Shown here: positions 33,629 to 41,862 of the stretch, one piece after another
Layout: every line of letters begins with the position of its first letter
Numbering within the stretch: position 1 is the stretch's first letter
Assembly (NCBI RefSeq): GCF_918698245.1
Contig: NZ_CAKKMS010000005.1
Location: forward strand, 1-64,000
Length of the DNA: 64,000 nucleotides
Source of the DNA: Pedobacter sp. Bi126
Lineage (GTDB): Bacteria > Bacteroidota > Bacteroidia > Sphingobacteriales > Sphingobacteriaceae
Direction: 5' to 3'
Notes under the pieces: generated by a model
Seen by the model: the letters and a program-made list of their open reading frames with translations, nothing else
Databases searched by the model: none
What the model was told of the DNA's origin: nothing
Position numbers and translations under genes: made by a program

Positions 33629-34738
33629 CTAATCCTTTTCTTCTAATTTAATTTTTTTCGTAATGCGGTAAACGCGTTTCTTTTTGTCGGGCTTATGCTC
33701 TTCTCCCATTAAAATGCCCCAAGGTTTTAAATTATCCACTCTATCGAAGATTATTTTTAATATGGCCAGATAAGGGATACATAAAAACATGCCCGATATC
33801 CCCCAGATCATTTCGCCAACTACAATACCAATAAAGGCAAAGAGTGCATTAATTTTTACTTTCGAACCCACTACCAGCGGCATTAGCACATTTCCATCTA
33901 TCGCATGTACGCCAACAAAAACAATCAAAACCAGAAGTACTTTACCTGCCCCTGCTGTTGCAAAAGTAATCAGGCAGCTTATTAACAGCGCAAAAAATAT
34001 CCCCAAATAAGGAACCACGTTAAAAATACCGGCCACCAGGCCTAACAGAACCGCATATTTAACACCTAATAAGCTCAGTACGGTAATCATTAATACCGTA
34101 ACAATAAGCATCTGCAGAAATAAACCGATGATGTATTTTTTAATGATATATTGAATCTGACTAACAATTTCAGAAACTTTTTCTTTGTGTTCTTCTTTAA
34201 AAACAGCCGTTAAGAAAGTGAATAAAACACGGCGGTAATTTAAAATGAAGAAGGTGAACAAAAGTGTGAAACCCAAAAATAATAGGGTAGAAGATAGTGT
34301 GGCCAAGGTTGTAGCAACAATTGCAGCACTGGTAGCCAAAGCTTTTTCGGTACTATCATTTAAATAATCGAGTTGTTTCTGAGAATTTACACCAAAGGTA
34401 TGCGAAATCCATTTCTGCAGTTCGTGGTACGAAACATTGGCTTTCTCTTTTAACAATGGCCAATCGGCCCATAAATCGCTCAACTGATTGCCGAAAAAAT
34501 ATATAATTCCACCAATTACAGCGATCATTAGCACTACTGAAACAAGCGTGGATAAACTTCGTTTAAACTTAAATTTCTGCTCTAAAAAATTGCCCACGGG
34601 CAACAATAAAATTGCCATTAAAAAAGAGAAAAGCAGCGGTGCCAACAACGATTGCCCTAAAATGGCGATATAGGTTAAGCTTATTAAACAGAAAAGAACC
34701 AAGGCAAGCTTGGGGAGGAACGATAATTTGTCTTTCAT
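33629..34738 (-). CDS. AI-2E family transporter
   Basis: A 369-residue membrane protein of the AI-2E/PerM family, with about eight membrane segments. The family core LGFTLLFTFFILNYR, YIIGLFLQMLIVTVLMITVLSLLGVKYAVLLGLVAGIFNVVPYLGIFFA and PLVVGSKVKINALFAFIGIVVG is clear. Such proteins move small molecules, and autoinducer-2 export was shown for one member; others are cation transporters. It heads a four-gene operon ending in mazG. Confidence 0.9.
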   Translation of the reverse strand: MKDKLSFLPKLALVLFCLISLTYIAILGQSLLAPLLFSFLMAILLLPVGNFLEQKFKFKRSLSTLVSVVLMIAVIGGIIYFFGNQLSDLWADWPLLKEKANVSYHELQKWISHTFGVNSQKQLDYLNDSTEKALATSAAIVATTLATLSSTLLFLGFTLLFTFFILNYRRVLFTFLTAVFKEEHKEKVSEIVSQIQYIIKKYIIGLFLQMLIVTVLMITVLSLLGVKYAVLLGLVAGIFNVVPYLGIFFALLISCLITFATAGAGKVLLVLIVFVGVHAIDGNVLMPLVVGSKVKINALFAFIGIVVGEMIWGISGMFLCIPYLAILKIIFDRVDNLKPWGILMGEEHKPDKKKRVYRITKKIKLEEKD

Positions 34739-34765
34739 ATAATTTTAAATCCTGTTTAATACAAA

Positions 34766-34800
34766 ATGCCCGATTAATTGTTTCACCAATCGGGCATTTA
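34766..34800 (-). terminator. Terminator of the aldo-keto reductase gene
   Basis: ATGCCCGATT and AATCGGGCAT form a 10-base-pair hairpin around a 12-base loop, followed on the minus strand by TTTTGTATT. It lies between the aldo-keto reductase gene and the AI-2E transporter gene. Confidence 0.85.
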
Positions 34801-34817
34801 AATATAAGAGATTATTT

Positions 34818-35765
34818 TTAATAGATACTCGCTTTGTCTAAAAGTGAAATATCTTCTGGCGATAATTTCAAATTCGCTGCATCCGTAAAAGACTTCAACT
34901 GGCTTAAATCCGTAACGCTTGCAATCGGCGCTGTAATTGAGGGATGATAAATTAACCAGGCTAGGGCTACCGAAGCCGGCTCAACATGGTGTTTTTCAGC
35001 AACCTCATCCAATGCCGCTAAAATTTTAAAGCCACGTTCATTCAGAAATTTTTTAACGCCGCCGCCACGCTGGCTTTTATTTAAATCATCTTCGCTGCGG
35101 TATTTTCCTGTTAAAAATCCGCTGGCCAATGAATAATAGGTTACTACGCCCAAGCCATAATCCAGACAGATTTTTTCGTGCTCCTGTTCAAAGTTTTCTC
35201 TATCATAGAGGTTGTATCCTGGTTGGTAAACTTCGTAACGAGGCAGACCGTGTTCAGTAGCATAAATCAAAGATTCTTTTAACCGCTCAGCAGAAAAGTT
35301 TGATGCGCCGATCCACCGTACTTTGCCTGCTTTAATTAAAGTTTCGTAAGCACTTAAGGTTTCTTCGACTGGGGTATTTTCATCATCGTAATGAGAGAAA
35401 TAGAGGTCGATATAATCTGTCTGAAGTCGCGCTAAAGAATGTTCTACTTCGTTTATAATATAATCTCTCTTTAACGATTTACCCTGGCCCATATCAGAAC
35501 CTACCTTTGTTGCAATAATTACGTCGTGGCGTTTGTTGTGTTGTTTAAGCCAATTGCCGATGATTGTTTCTGATTCTCCACCTTTATTTCCGGGTGCCCA
35601 ACGCGAATATACATCGGCAGTATCGATAAAGTTAAATCCATTTTCTACAAACTGGTTTAATATTTCAAACGATTTTTGCTCATCGATTGTCCAGCCAAAT
35701 ACGTTTCCTCCAAATATAATGGGTGCAATATTTAAATCGGTTTTTCCTAAGATTCTTTTTTCCAT
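34818..35765 (-). CDS. Aldo/keto reductase
   Basis: A 315-residue NADPH-dependent aldo-keto reductase. Conserved features are NFIDTADVYSRWAPG (about 45-59, with the catalytic tyrosine in DVYS), the lysine in IIATKVGSDMG, the histidine in DLYFSHYDDENTP (about 125) and IGASNFSAERL (about 152). The reaction is the reduction of an aldehyde or sugar carbonyl, with unknown substrate. It has its own terminator and no close partners. Confidence 0.93.
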   Translation of the reverse strand: MEKRILGKTDLNIAPIIFGGNVFGWTIDEQKSFEILNQFVENGFNFIDTADVYSRWAPGNKGGESETIIGNWLKQHNKRHDVIIATKVGSDMGQGKSLKRDYIINEVEHSLARLQTDYIDLYFSHYDDENTPVEETLSAYETLIKAGKVRWIGASNFSAERLKESLIYATEHGLPRYEVYQPGYNLYDRENFEQEHEKICLDYGLGVVTYYSLASGFLTGKYRSEDDLNKSQRGGGVKKFLNERGFKILAALDEVAEKHHVEPASVALAWLIYHPSITAPIASVTDLSQLKSFTDAANLKLSPEDISLLDKASIY

Positions 35766-35970
35766 GATATGAATGTTAATATTATGCTAACAAATTATAT
35801 GGACTGAGGTTTGGTGCAGAAGTCTGAATTATGTCAGTAGTTTTTTGGAAAGCAGTCAACCACCAATTTTAAAGTTATTTCTTTCGGTCGGTTTATTTTA
35901 GTCAGTTCATTGCCGAGGCAGGATAAGCGCGAGCCAAAGCAATTTTTCTCCATAGATTAAAATGCGCTCT
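35766..35970. repeat. Gene-free stretch with a partial MITE-like end
   Basis: TTTTTTGGAAAGCA at 35841-35854 is the left end of the element family at 24099-24355, but the following 115 bases do not match its core. It may be a remnant or a nested insertion adjoining copy B. Bases 35766-35840 hold nothing recognised. Confidence 0.55.
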
Positions 35971-36223
35971 TTTTTTAGAAAAGCAAAGGCTGTAGTGCTT
36001 CGGTTAAACCCGTCCCGCCCTTTGCTTAATCCCGATAGATAAACCAATAAATAAAATAATACTTAAATCGGGATAACGCTGTCGGTCGGGTTTATTTTAC
36101 CACAGATAGTAGCACTGTTTTAGCCACCTAAACCCGATCGAAGCGAGATGCCGATATTTCATCGGCAGAAGCGGGAGCGGGACTGCAGAGAGCCAATAGC
36201 TTCTATTAAGCTTTCCACAAAAA
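35971..36223. repeat. MITE-like element, copy B
   Basis: The 253-base core starts with TTTTTTAGAAAAGCA and ends with CTTTCCACAAAAA. It shares with copy A the three hairpins: ATCCCGAT/ATCGGGAT, TCGGGTTTA/TAAACCCGA and a third hairpin TGCCGAT/ATCGGCA (36149-36155, 36161-36167). The third differs from the TGCCAATT/AATTGGCA of copy A in a way that keeps the pairing. Confidence 0.72.
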
Positions 36224-36339
36224 GAACCTTAAGTTAGGGTATGTTTTAGCTTTTTAAACAACAAATCATTATCCGACGGCTATCGGATGCGAGGCTGGAC
36301 AAGGGCGTGCCGAACCTTATGCCCTCAACCTTTTAACCT
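36224..36339. other. Gene-free stretch with hairpin and heptad array
   Basis: A hairpin ATCCGA/TCGGAT lies near 36270. The last bases, 36321-36349, form a 7-base array (CCCTCAA, CCTTTTAA, CCTTCAA, CCTTTGA) that includes the mnmD stop codon. Confidence 0.5.
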
Positions 36340-37002
36340 TCAACCTTTGATGGCCCTAAGCATTTCCCTTTTCCCTGGAGCACCAGGTAATTTTTCGATG
36401 GTAAATCCGCAGGCTTTAACGGCTCTTTTCAGCTTTCCGGTAATGGCGTAGGTAACAAAAGTTCCGCCTAATTTTAAGAAACTGCAGGCATGTCCAATAA
36501 TTTCATCACTCCACATTTCGGGCTGGTGCTGCACAGAAAAGGCATCGTAATAAATCACATCAAATTTTTGGTCGCTTTGGTATTCGGCCAAGGTAGTATG
36601 CGGAATTTCCAAGGTGCAAAGCGAAGTTAATTTTTGAGGTGTTTTTAACGCTTCAGGGTAATTTGAAATAAAATCGGCCCATATTATTTCGGGAACATAT
36701 GCAGCGTAACCTGTTTGCTCAATTACTGCTGTAGTGAGCGGAAAGGCTTCGATACTGGTATAGTTAAGTTTAATGTTATTTGCAGCACAATATTCGAAAC
36801 TTAAAATAAAGTTCAGTCCCGTGCCGAAACCAACTTCCAAAATGGAAAGTTCAGTTAAATTAGTTGAAGCGAATTTTAATCCTGCATCAATAAATACGTG
36901 TCTGCTTTCCTGTAATGCGCCATGTTTACTGTGGTAATGTTCGCCTATAGTTTCATTGTAAAGTGTATTCGAACCATCAGCAGTAGGCGTTATAATGTTC
37001 AT
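36340..37002 (-). CDS. mnmD: MnmD-type tRNA methyltransferase
   Basis: A 220-residue SAM-dependent methyltransferase matching the MnmC methyltransferase domain without its oxidase part, i.e. MnmD. Visible motifs are YHSKHGALQESRHVF (about 24), ILEVGFGTGLNFILS (about 53) and YYDAFSVQHQPEMWSDE (about 149). It finishes 5-methylaminomethyl(-2-thio)uridine at tRNA position 34. The C-terminus ends inside a heptad array, so the last residues follow the repeat frame. Confidence 0.9.
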   Translation of the reverse strand: MNIITPTADGSNTLYNETIGEHYHSKHGALQESRHVFIDAGLKFASTNLTELSILEVGFGTGLNFILSFEYCAANNIKLNYTSIEAFPLTTAVIEQTGYAAYVPEIIWADFISNYPEALKTPQKLTSLCTLEIPHTTLAEYQSDQKFDVIYYDAFSVQHQPEMWSDEIIGHACSFLKLGGTFVTYAITGKLKRAVKACGFTIEKLPGAPGKREMLRAIKG

Positions 37003-37025
37003 GAGCTAGGATTTTAAGGATTGTT

Positions 37026-37237
37026 GGATTTAAAGATTATGATGCAAATATAGATATAGGATTAATGTGATTTTTGGATTTCAAGATCATGATGTAAATA
37101 TAGATACAGGATTAATATGATTCTTGGATTTCAAGATCGTAGTGCAAATATAGATATAGGATTAATATGATTTTTGGATTTCAGGATCATGGTGTAGACA
37201 TGAACGCAGCATTTAAACGATTTCTGGATTTAGGGAT
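37026..37237. repeat. 50-bp tandem repeat, about 4.2 copies
   Basis: The motif GGATTT recurs at 37026, 37076, 37126, 37176 and 37226, exactly 50 bases apart. The units share AGATCATGATG, AAATATAGATA and GGATTAATATGATT with increasing divergence in the fourth copy. There are no unique spacers, so it is not a CRISPR array. Confidence 0.85.
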
Positions 37238-37371
37238 AAATTAGCCAGAGATAGGAGGTGAAGTTAAACCGCTTTAGTCCTTAGTTTTTTAGTTTTAGTC
37301 TTCGTACCCCGACTTCTGAATTTTCTCTTTGTCCTTTCAGCTTTAACCTTTTGTTCTTAGCTTTGGTCTTA

Positions 37372-37406
37372 CCCTAAACCCTAAACCCTAAACCCTAAAC
37401 CCTAAA
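37372..37406. repeat. Perfect (CCCTAAA)5 repeat directly before a start codon
   Basis: Five exact copies of CCCTAAA run from 37372 to 37406; one A separates them from the ATG of the YjbR gene at 37408. Upstream bases 37260-37371 are a degenerate continuation with similar 7-base spacing. Confidence 0.95.
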
Positions 37407-37407
37407 A

Positions 37408-37746
37408 ATGGATATTGAATCTTTCAGAGAATATTGTTTGAATTTACCTGGTACAACCGAGGGAATGAAATGGGGCCATTTGTGCTTCATGATTGAAGAA
37501 AAAATGTATTTCATTATCGCTATTGATGAAGATAACAGTTTCTCTATAAAGTGTGATCCCGAAGAGTTTGATGCATTAACGGCCAGAGATGGCATACAAC
37601 AGGCACACCATATGGCTAAACGACAATGGATCCGTGTTGATAATCTGGAGGTGTTTAACGAAACAGAACTGAAAAAAAGGGTGGCCGATTCGAGGGCGAT
37701 GGTTTTAGCTAAATTACCTAAAAAAACACAGGCAAAGTACGCTTAA
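37408..37746 (+). CDS. MmcQ/YjbR family protein
   Basis: A 112-residue protein of the YjbR/MmcQ family (double-wing fold). The sequence FREYCLNLPGTTEGMKWGHLCFMIEEKMYFIIAIDEDNSFSIKCDPEEFDAL and GIQQAHHMAKRQWIRVD is characteristic. Function is unknown, though DNA binding has been suggested for the fold. Its start codon directly follows five exact CCCTAAA units, an unusual 5' region. Confidence 0.88.
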   Translation: MDIESFREYCLNLPGTTEGMKWGHLCFMIEEKMYFIIAIDEDNSFSIKCDPEEFDALTARDGIQQAHHMAKRQWIRVDNLEVFNETELKKRVADSRAMVLAKLPKKTQAKYA

Positions 37747-37795
37747 GTTCTGCCATAGAAGCATTAAAGCAGCGGATATCTTCAATGTAAGATTT

Positions 37796-38260
37796 TTATA
37801 CAAGTTTCTTTAAGGCCATGATGTAGCCGATGTGCATACCCTCGTGGAAAGGGATAAAGTTTATTGCATCTTCTATTGAGTTTAATTTCATGCCATAACG
37901 TTTATCCCAAGGGTCGAATTTTAGAAAAATATCACTCGAATAATCAGATGCTAAACGATCCATACTGTTTAAGAGTGCGTCGAAAATAGAATTGATCTCT
38001 TCCTGTCCAATAAACTTTTCAGGCTTTGTTCCGCTTAAAAAAGGGCTGAAATATTTTTCCTCAACAGTTATCTCAAGTCCAGATCTTATATAACACATGT
38101 TTTGTTGCGTTGCAGTTAAATGCGCAATATTCCAGATAATATTATTGTTAAAACCTGTAGGGATTTTATTTAACTGTTCAGTGCTCAAATCTTTTACCAG
38201 TTCCAATATGAAAGCCCTGGTATTTTTAATCTGGGTGATGGTGGCAAGTGTATTAGGCAT
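37796..38260 (-). CDS. DinB-family protein
   Basis: A 154-residue four-helix protein of the DinB/YfiT superfamily. Likely metal ligands are the histidines in WNIAHLTATQQN (about 48) and in HEGMHIGYIM (about 138-147). Family members in other bacteria are thiol-dependent transferases, including bacillithiol transferases, so the presence of bshB1 in this genome is notable. No specific substrate can be assigned. It lies 23 bases ahead of the DUF2625 gene on the same strand, transcribed after it. Confidence 0.82.
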   Translation of the reverse strand: MPNTLATITQIKNTRAFILELVKDLSTEQLNKIPTGFNNNIIWNIAHLTATQQNMCYIRSGLEITVEEKYFSPFLSGTKPEKFIGQEEINSIFDALLNSMDRLASDYSSDIFLKFDPWDKRYGMKLNSIEDAINFIPFHEGMHIGYIMALKKLV

Positions 38261-38282
38261 TAATTATTTTATAGACAGTAAC

Positions 38283-39095
38283 TTACTGCTCGTTTTTGGT
38301 TTCTTCTTTGGTTTCTTTCTTTTGTGTATCATCTTTTTTTATGCCTTTATCTGCATTCAGTTCTTTCGACTTCATGATATTAAAACGGTACATGTCTTCA
38401 ATGCCTACCAGTTTTCTGGTACACTTTTCAATATCTGTTCCTTCTTGCCATAAATATGGACGGAAACTATAAGTCTTGGTGCCATCTAAATTCGCAATAA
38501 ACTGGCTCCAATTGCTCCATCGCAAACCTTTGTAAAATTTAGAAAGATCACTATCAAAACAGAAAACAAGAAATTCTCCATATCCCGCACCAAGTGGTTG
38601 CCAGGTTAAGGTATTTGGTTCTAGGTAATACACGTTTTTAATGTCTTTACCCAAGCCACCATAATTAATGGCAAAGAAACCACCTACAGCGTCATCAGCA
38701 ATTAATAGGTAGGGAATGTTATCGCCATATTCTTTTATGGTTTTTCCTTTGTTCCATTCGGCAATATTTCGGCTTAATCTTTCGCTGCCCGAACCTAAAA
38801 TTCTAATCCAGCCATTATCAACCATAATGCCTCCGGTATTGTAAATTACCGAACCAAGTGTAGCATAGGTAGTCATTTGCGAGTGATATAAAACTTCTTT
38901 TGCTTTTGCAGAATCAACTGGCAAAATCTCCACCTTATTTTTGGCAGAATCGATCCACTTTTTTACCAACGGCCAGGCCGGATCGGTTTTATTTACCAGT
39001 GCTTCGAGACTGATTAACTTATTCTCTTGAGCAAAGGTTATTGAAGAGAATAAAGTTAAACTTAGGATAAGAATTGTTTTGAATGCGCTTCTCAT
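38283..39095 (-). CDS. DUF2625 family protein
   Basis: A 270-residue exported protein (signal peptide to about residue 22, FSSITFAQE). The DUF2625 core spans about residues 30-235 (PAWPLVKKWIDSAKNKVEILPVD, YATLGSVIYNTGGIMVDNGWIRILGSG, AVGGFFAINYGGLG). The last 25 residues form a charged, low-complexity tail rich in Lys and Glu. The function of DUF2625 is unknown. It and the DinB gene may form one transcript. Confidence 0.85.
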   Translation of the reverse strand: MRSAFKTILILSLTLFSSITFAQENKLISLEALVNKTDPAWPLVKKWIDSAKNKVEILPVDSAKAKEVLYHSQMTTYATLGSVIYNTGGIMVDNGWIRILGSGSERLSRNIAEWNKGKTIKEYGDNIPYLLIADDAVGGFFAINYGGLGKDIKNVYYLEPNTLTWQPLGAGYGEFLVFCFDSDLSKFYKGLRWSNWSQFIANLDGTKTYSFRPYLWQEGTDIEKCTRKLVGIEDMYRFNIMKSKELNADKGIKKDDTQKKETKEETKNEQ

Positions 39096-39202
39096 GAAAT
39101 AGGGGCTTATGTTTTTCCAAAGATAGAATGATAATTAAGAATTGTTGAAAGGAGATTGATTAATTTTTTGAATTGGAAGAAATATTGAGCTTGGTTTAAT
39201 TG

Positions 39203-39226
39203 TTGGTTTGTGGAGACACAAACCAA
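39203..39226. repeat. REP-like hairpin with TCTC/GAGA loop
   Basis: TTGGTTTGTG (39203-39212), GAGA, CACAAACCAA (39217-39226) form a perfect 10-base-pair stem. The reverse strand reads as the same hairpin with a TCTC loop and matches the hairpins at 52714 and 53237 in outline. Two weaker hairpins follow at 39250-39263 (GGATG/CATCC) and 39331-39352 (TGTCAGATG/CATCTGATA). Confidence 0.75.
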
Positions 39227-39361
39227 GGAGTGTGAGCAATCGTGCAGTCGGATGGTAACATCCAACTAATTTATTCAATATCTACAAAGAATTGATTAAT
39301 TCGGTGAATTGAATTGATAATTTCAGCCAGTGTCAGATGGCTACATCTGATACCACGCTAA

Positions 39362-39395
39362 TAAAACAAAACGCCCCAATGAAATCGGGGCGCTT
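39362..39395 (-). terminator. Terminator of the M13 peptidase gene
   Basis: CGCCCC and GGGGCG pair around a 9-base loop, and the minus strand continues into TTTTGTTTTATT. It lies about 90 bases after the M13 peptidase stop codon. Confidence 0.85.
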
Positions 39396-39444
39396 GTAAT
39401 ATAGGGATGATAAATAATTGATTTTAAACTATTGAGTGGAAAAA

Positions 39445-39480
39445 CCTTACACCTTCTACCTTCCAGCCCTCCACCTTAAA
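39445..39480. repeat. Heptad array ending at the M13 peptidase stop
   Basis: CCTTACA, CCTTCTA, CCTTCCA, GCCCTCCA and CCTTAAA form an array of 7- and 8-base units that ends 1 base before the stop codon of the M13 gene (minus strand). Confidence 0.7.
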
Positions 39481-39481
39481 A

Positions 39482-41515
39482 CTACCACATTCTAATTCTG
39501 TCTTCTGGCTTTTTATATAATTTATCGCCAGGTTTAACATCAAAAGCATTGTACCATGCATCCATATTTACAGGTGCACCGATAGTACGGTACGGGCCTG
39601 GCGAATGTGGGTCGGTTTTAATTAGCTGAGCGGCACTTTCTGGTAAAATATTACCTCTCCACACCTGCGCCCAGGCAAGGAAGAAACGCTGATCTGGTGT
39701 AAAACCATCAATTTTCTCATTGCTTTGACCTTGTTTAGTCATTTTAAAAGCAGTATAAGCCGCGTTTAAGCCCCCTAAATCGCCTATGTTTTCGCCCATA
39801 GTCAATTTACCGATTACATGAACCGTATCCAAAACGGTATAACCATCAAACTGTTCGCCTAAAGCTTTTGTTTTAGCATCAAATTTAGCTTTGTCTTCAG
39901 CTGTCCACCAGTTTTTTAAATTACCAGCAGCATCGTACTGACTTCCGCTGTCATCAAAACCGTGGCTCATTTCGTGACCGATTACCGCACCGATACCACC
40001 ATAGTTAACGGCATCATCGGCATTTGGATCGAAGAAAGGAAACTGTAAAATACCCGCAGGGAAAACAATTTCGTTCAAAGTGGGGCTGTAGTAAGCATTA
40101 ACCGTTGGAGGGGTCATACCAAAACGTTTGCGATCTACAGGTTTACCTAACTGACCAACCATTTCATTGTAACCCCAAACGCTTGCATTACGTAAGTTTT
40201 GGAAGTAGGTATCTTTATTAATTACTAAACCATCGTAGTTTTTCCATTTTTCCGGATAACCCACTTTTGGTGTAAATGCATTGAGCTTAGCCAAAGCTTT
40301 TTGTTTGGTTTCAGGACTCATCCACTCTAAACCATTGATTCTGATTTCGAATGCTTTCCGCAAATTCACAATCATCTGGTTCATGCGTTCTTTAGCTTCT
40401 GGCTTAAAATACTTGGCTACATAAAGCTGGCCTAGTAATTCGCCAATAGTGCCATCAGTTAAAGATGACATCCTTTGCCAACGTGGTGTTTGTACTTTCT
40501 GGCCAGTTTGTGCCTGTGTGAAAGCGAAACTTGCCTTAACAAATGGAGAACTTAAACTAGAGGCAGAACCTTTTAAAATGTTCCACTCCAGATAAGTTTG
40601 CCAATCGGTAACCGGAACCGATTTCAACATCCCATTCAGGCTTGCCATAAATTTAGGCGATGAAACCAGAACAGTATCTTGATTTTTGATTTTGAATTTA
40701 GGTAAATAGGTTGTCCAGTTAATGTCTGGCGTTTTTTTGTTCAGTTCTGCAACAGTAAGTTTGTTGTAGGTGGCGTAAGGATCACGCATTTCTAAACGGC
40801 TCATCTGCGCTTCGGCAAATTGCTTTTCAATTTTATAAACGGTTGCTGCTTTTTGTTTTGCATCTTCAGGGGTACTTCCTGTTAAGGTAAATAGCGTAAC
40901 CATATAGGTGTTGTAAGCCTCGCGGATTTTAACACTGCGGGTATCATCTTTCAGATAATAATCACGATCGGGAAGTGTTGTGCCGCCCTGACCAATATTC
41001 ACCATATACTTGTTTACATTCTTGCGGTCTTGACCAACACCCAGGCCGAACATTCCACCGCCCAAACCATTGGTTCGCATGTAAGCCACCTGATCGAGCA
41101 CACCTTGAATGGTTTTAATCTGTTTGATTTTCTCTAAATCGGCTTTTATTGGCATATAGCCTAGTTTTTCTATGGTTGCACTATCCATGGCAGCCGTATA
41201 AAAATCGCCAACTCTACGCTTGACCGAACCTGCAGGAGCAGATTTATCAGCAGCTGCATCTTCTACTAAAGATTTAACAGCATTGATGTTGAAATCGCGA
41301 AGTTCGTTAAATGAACCCCAACGCGTTTCTTTAGCAGGAACAGGATTGTTTTTTATCCACGTGCCACTTGCGTAGGTGTAGAAATCGTCGCCTGGCTTAA
41401 CGGAAAGATCCATGTTAGCAGGGTCGATAAATTTTTTGGTTTGTGCATTTGCAGAAAAGCCTGCAGCGACTATACCTAGCGCCGCAAAACATCTTTTCAA
41501 ATTTTGGTATTTCAT
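39482..41515 (-). CDS. M13-family metallopeptidase (neprilysin-like)
   Basis: A 677-residue zinc endopeptidase of family M13 (PepO/neprilysin type). The zinc motif HEMSH sits in VIGHEMSHGFDDSG near residue 513, followed by GENIGDLGGLNAAY with the third ligand Glu near 570. An N-terminal signal peptide (FAALGIVAAGFSANAQT) places it in the periplasm, and the first half is the usual helical domain. It is monocistronic with its own terminator. It probably degrades short peptides in the periplasm. Confidence 0.95.
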   Translation of the reverse strand: MKYQNLKRCFAALGIVAAGFSANAQTKKFIDPANMDLSVKPGDDFYTYASGTWIKNNPVPAKETRWGSFNELRDFNINAVKSLVEDAAADKSAPAGSVKRRVGDFYTAAMDSATIEKLGYMPIKADLEKIKQIKTIQGVLDQVAYMRTNGLGGGMFGLGVGQDRKNVNKYMVNIGQGGTTLPDRDYYLKDDTRSVKIREAYNTYMVTLFTLTGSTPEDAKQKAATVYKIEKQFAEAQMSRLEMRDPYATYNKLTVAELNKKTPDINWTTYLPKFKIKNQDTVLVSSPKFMASLNGMLKSVPVTDWQTYLEWNILKGSASSLSSPFVKASFAFTQAQTGQKVQTPRWQRMSSLTDGTIGELLGQLYVAKYFKPEAKERMNQMIVNLRKAFEIRINGLEWMSPETKQKALAKLNAFTPKVGYPEKWKNYDGLVINKDTYFQNLRNASVWGYNEMVGQLGKPVDRKRFGMTPPTVNAYYSPTLNEIVFPAGILQFPFFDPNADDAVNYGGIGAVIGHEMSHGFDDSGSQYDAAGNLKNWWTAEDKAKFDAKTKALGEQFDGYTVLDTVHVIGKLTMGENIGDLGGLNAAYTAFKMTKQGQSNEKIDGFTPDQRFFLAWAQVWRGNILPESAAQLIKTDPHSPGPYRTIGAPVNMDAWYNAFDVKPGDKLYKKPEDRIRMW

Positions 41516-41862
41516 TCGCTTAATAAGTTAGTAATTATGCGAAATTTATGAAATACTAATTAATACTGGTGTTATATATTAAGAATATTACTTGTTAAAC
41601 CAGTAGTAAATTTTTGCTAAACCAAGTCGCCTGATAAGTTCGGACGCTGAAAAAGAAATTTTAATAGATTTCATGATTTTAAATCTTTTATACACTATTA
41701 ACATTTTTTAACAGAATTTATTGTGCGCTTGTAAAAATTATTGCTATCAAGAACGATTCAGGATAAAGCATTTTATTTTCCATAAATTTGAAAACGGTTA
41801 TCTAAACCTGCGAGGTTTTATCGATAATAAATAAAAATGATGTTTAGCATACAATAGATATA
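41516..41862. other. Divergent regulatory gap between the M13 and P-type ATPase genes
   Basis: 347 AT-rich bases without a reading frame. TAAATTTG at 41783-41790 matches a -7 box in the right direction for the ATPase gene but lies 72 bases upstream of its ATG. A small hairpin AAACCT-GCG-AGGTTT occurs near 41805-41819. No metal-repressor operator was recognised. Confidence 0.35.

Larger units (their letters stand above)
37003..37407. other. Gene-free gap with tandem repeats and a heptad array
   Basis: 405 bases between mnmD and the YjbR gene, containing the 50-bp tandem repeat (37026-37237), a degenerate heptad stretch (37260-37371) and (CCCTAAA)5 (37372-37406). No reading frame is credible. 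Confidence 0.7.

Noticed and set aside
37026..37237. CRISPR array
   Set aside because: The repeats are joined without spacers and there are no cas genes nearby.
37372..37406. Telomere or chromosome end
   Set aside because: The unit equals the plant telomere repeat but there are only five copies inside a gene-dense bacterial region, so it is a short heptad array.
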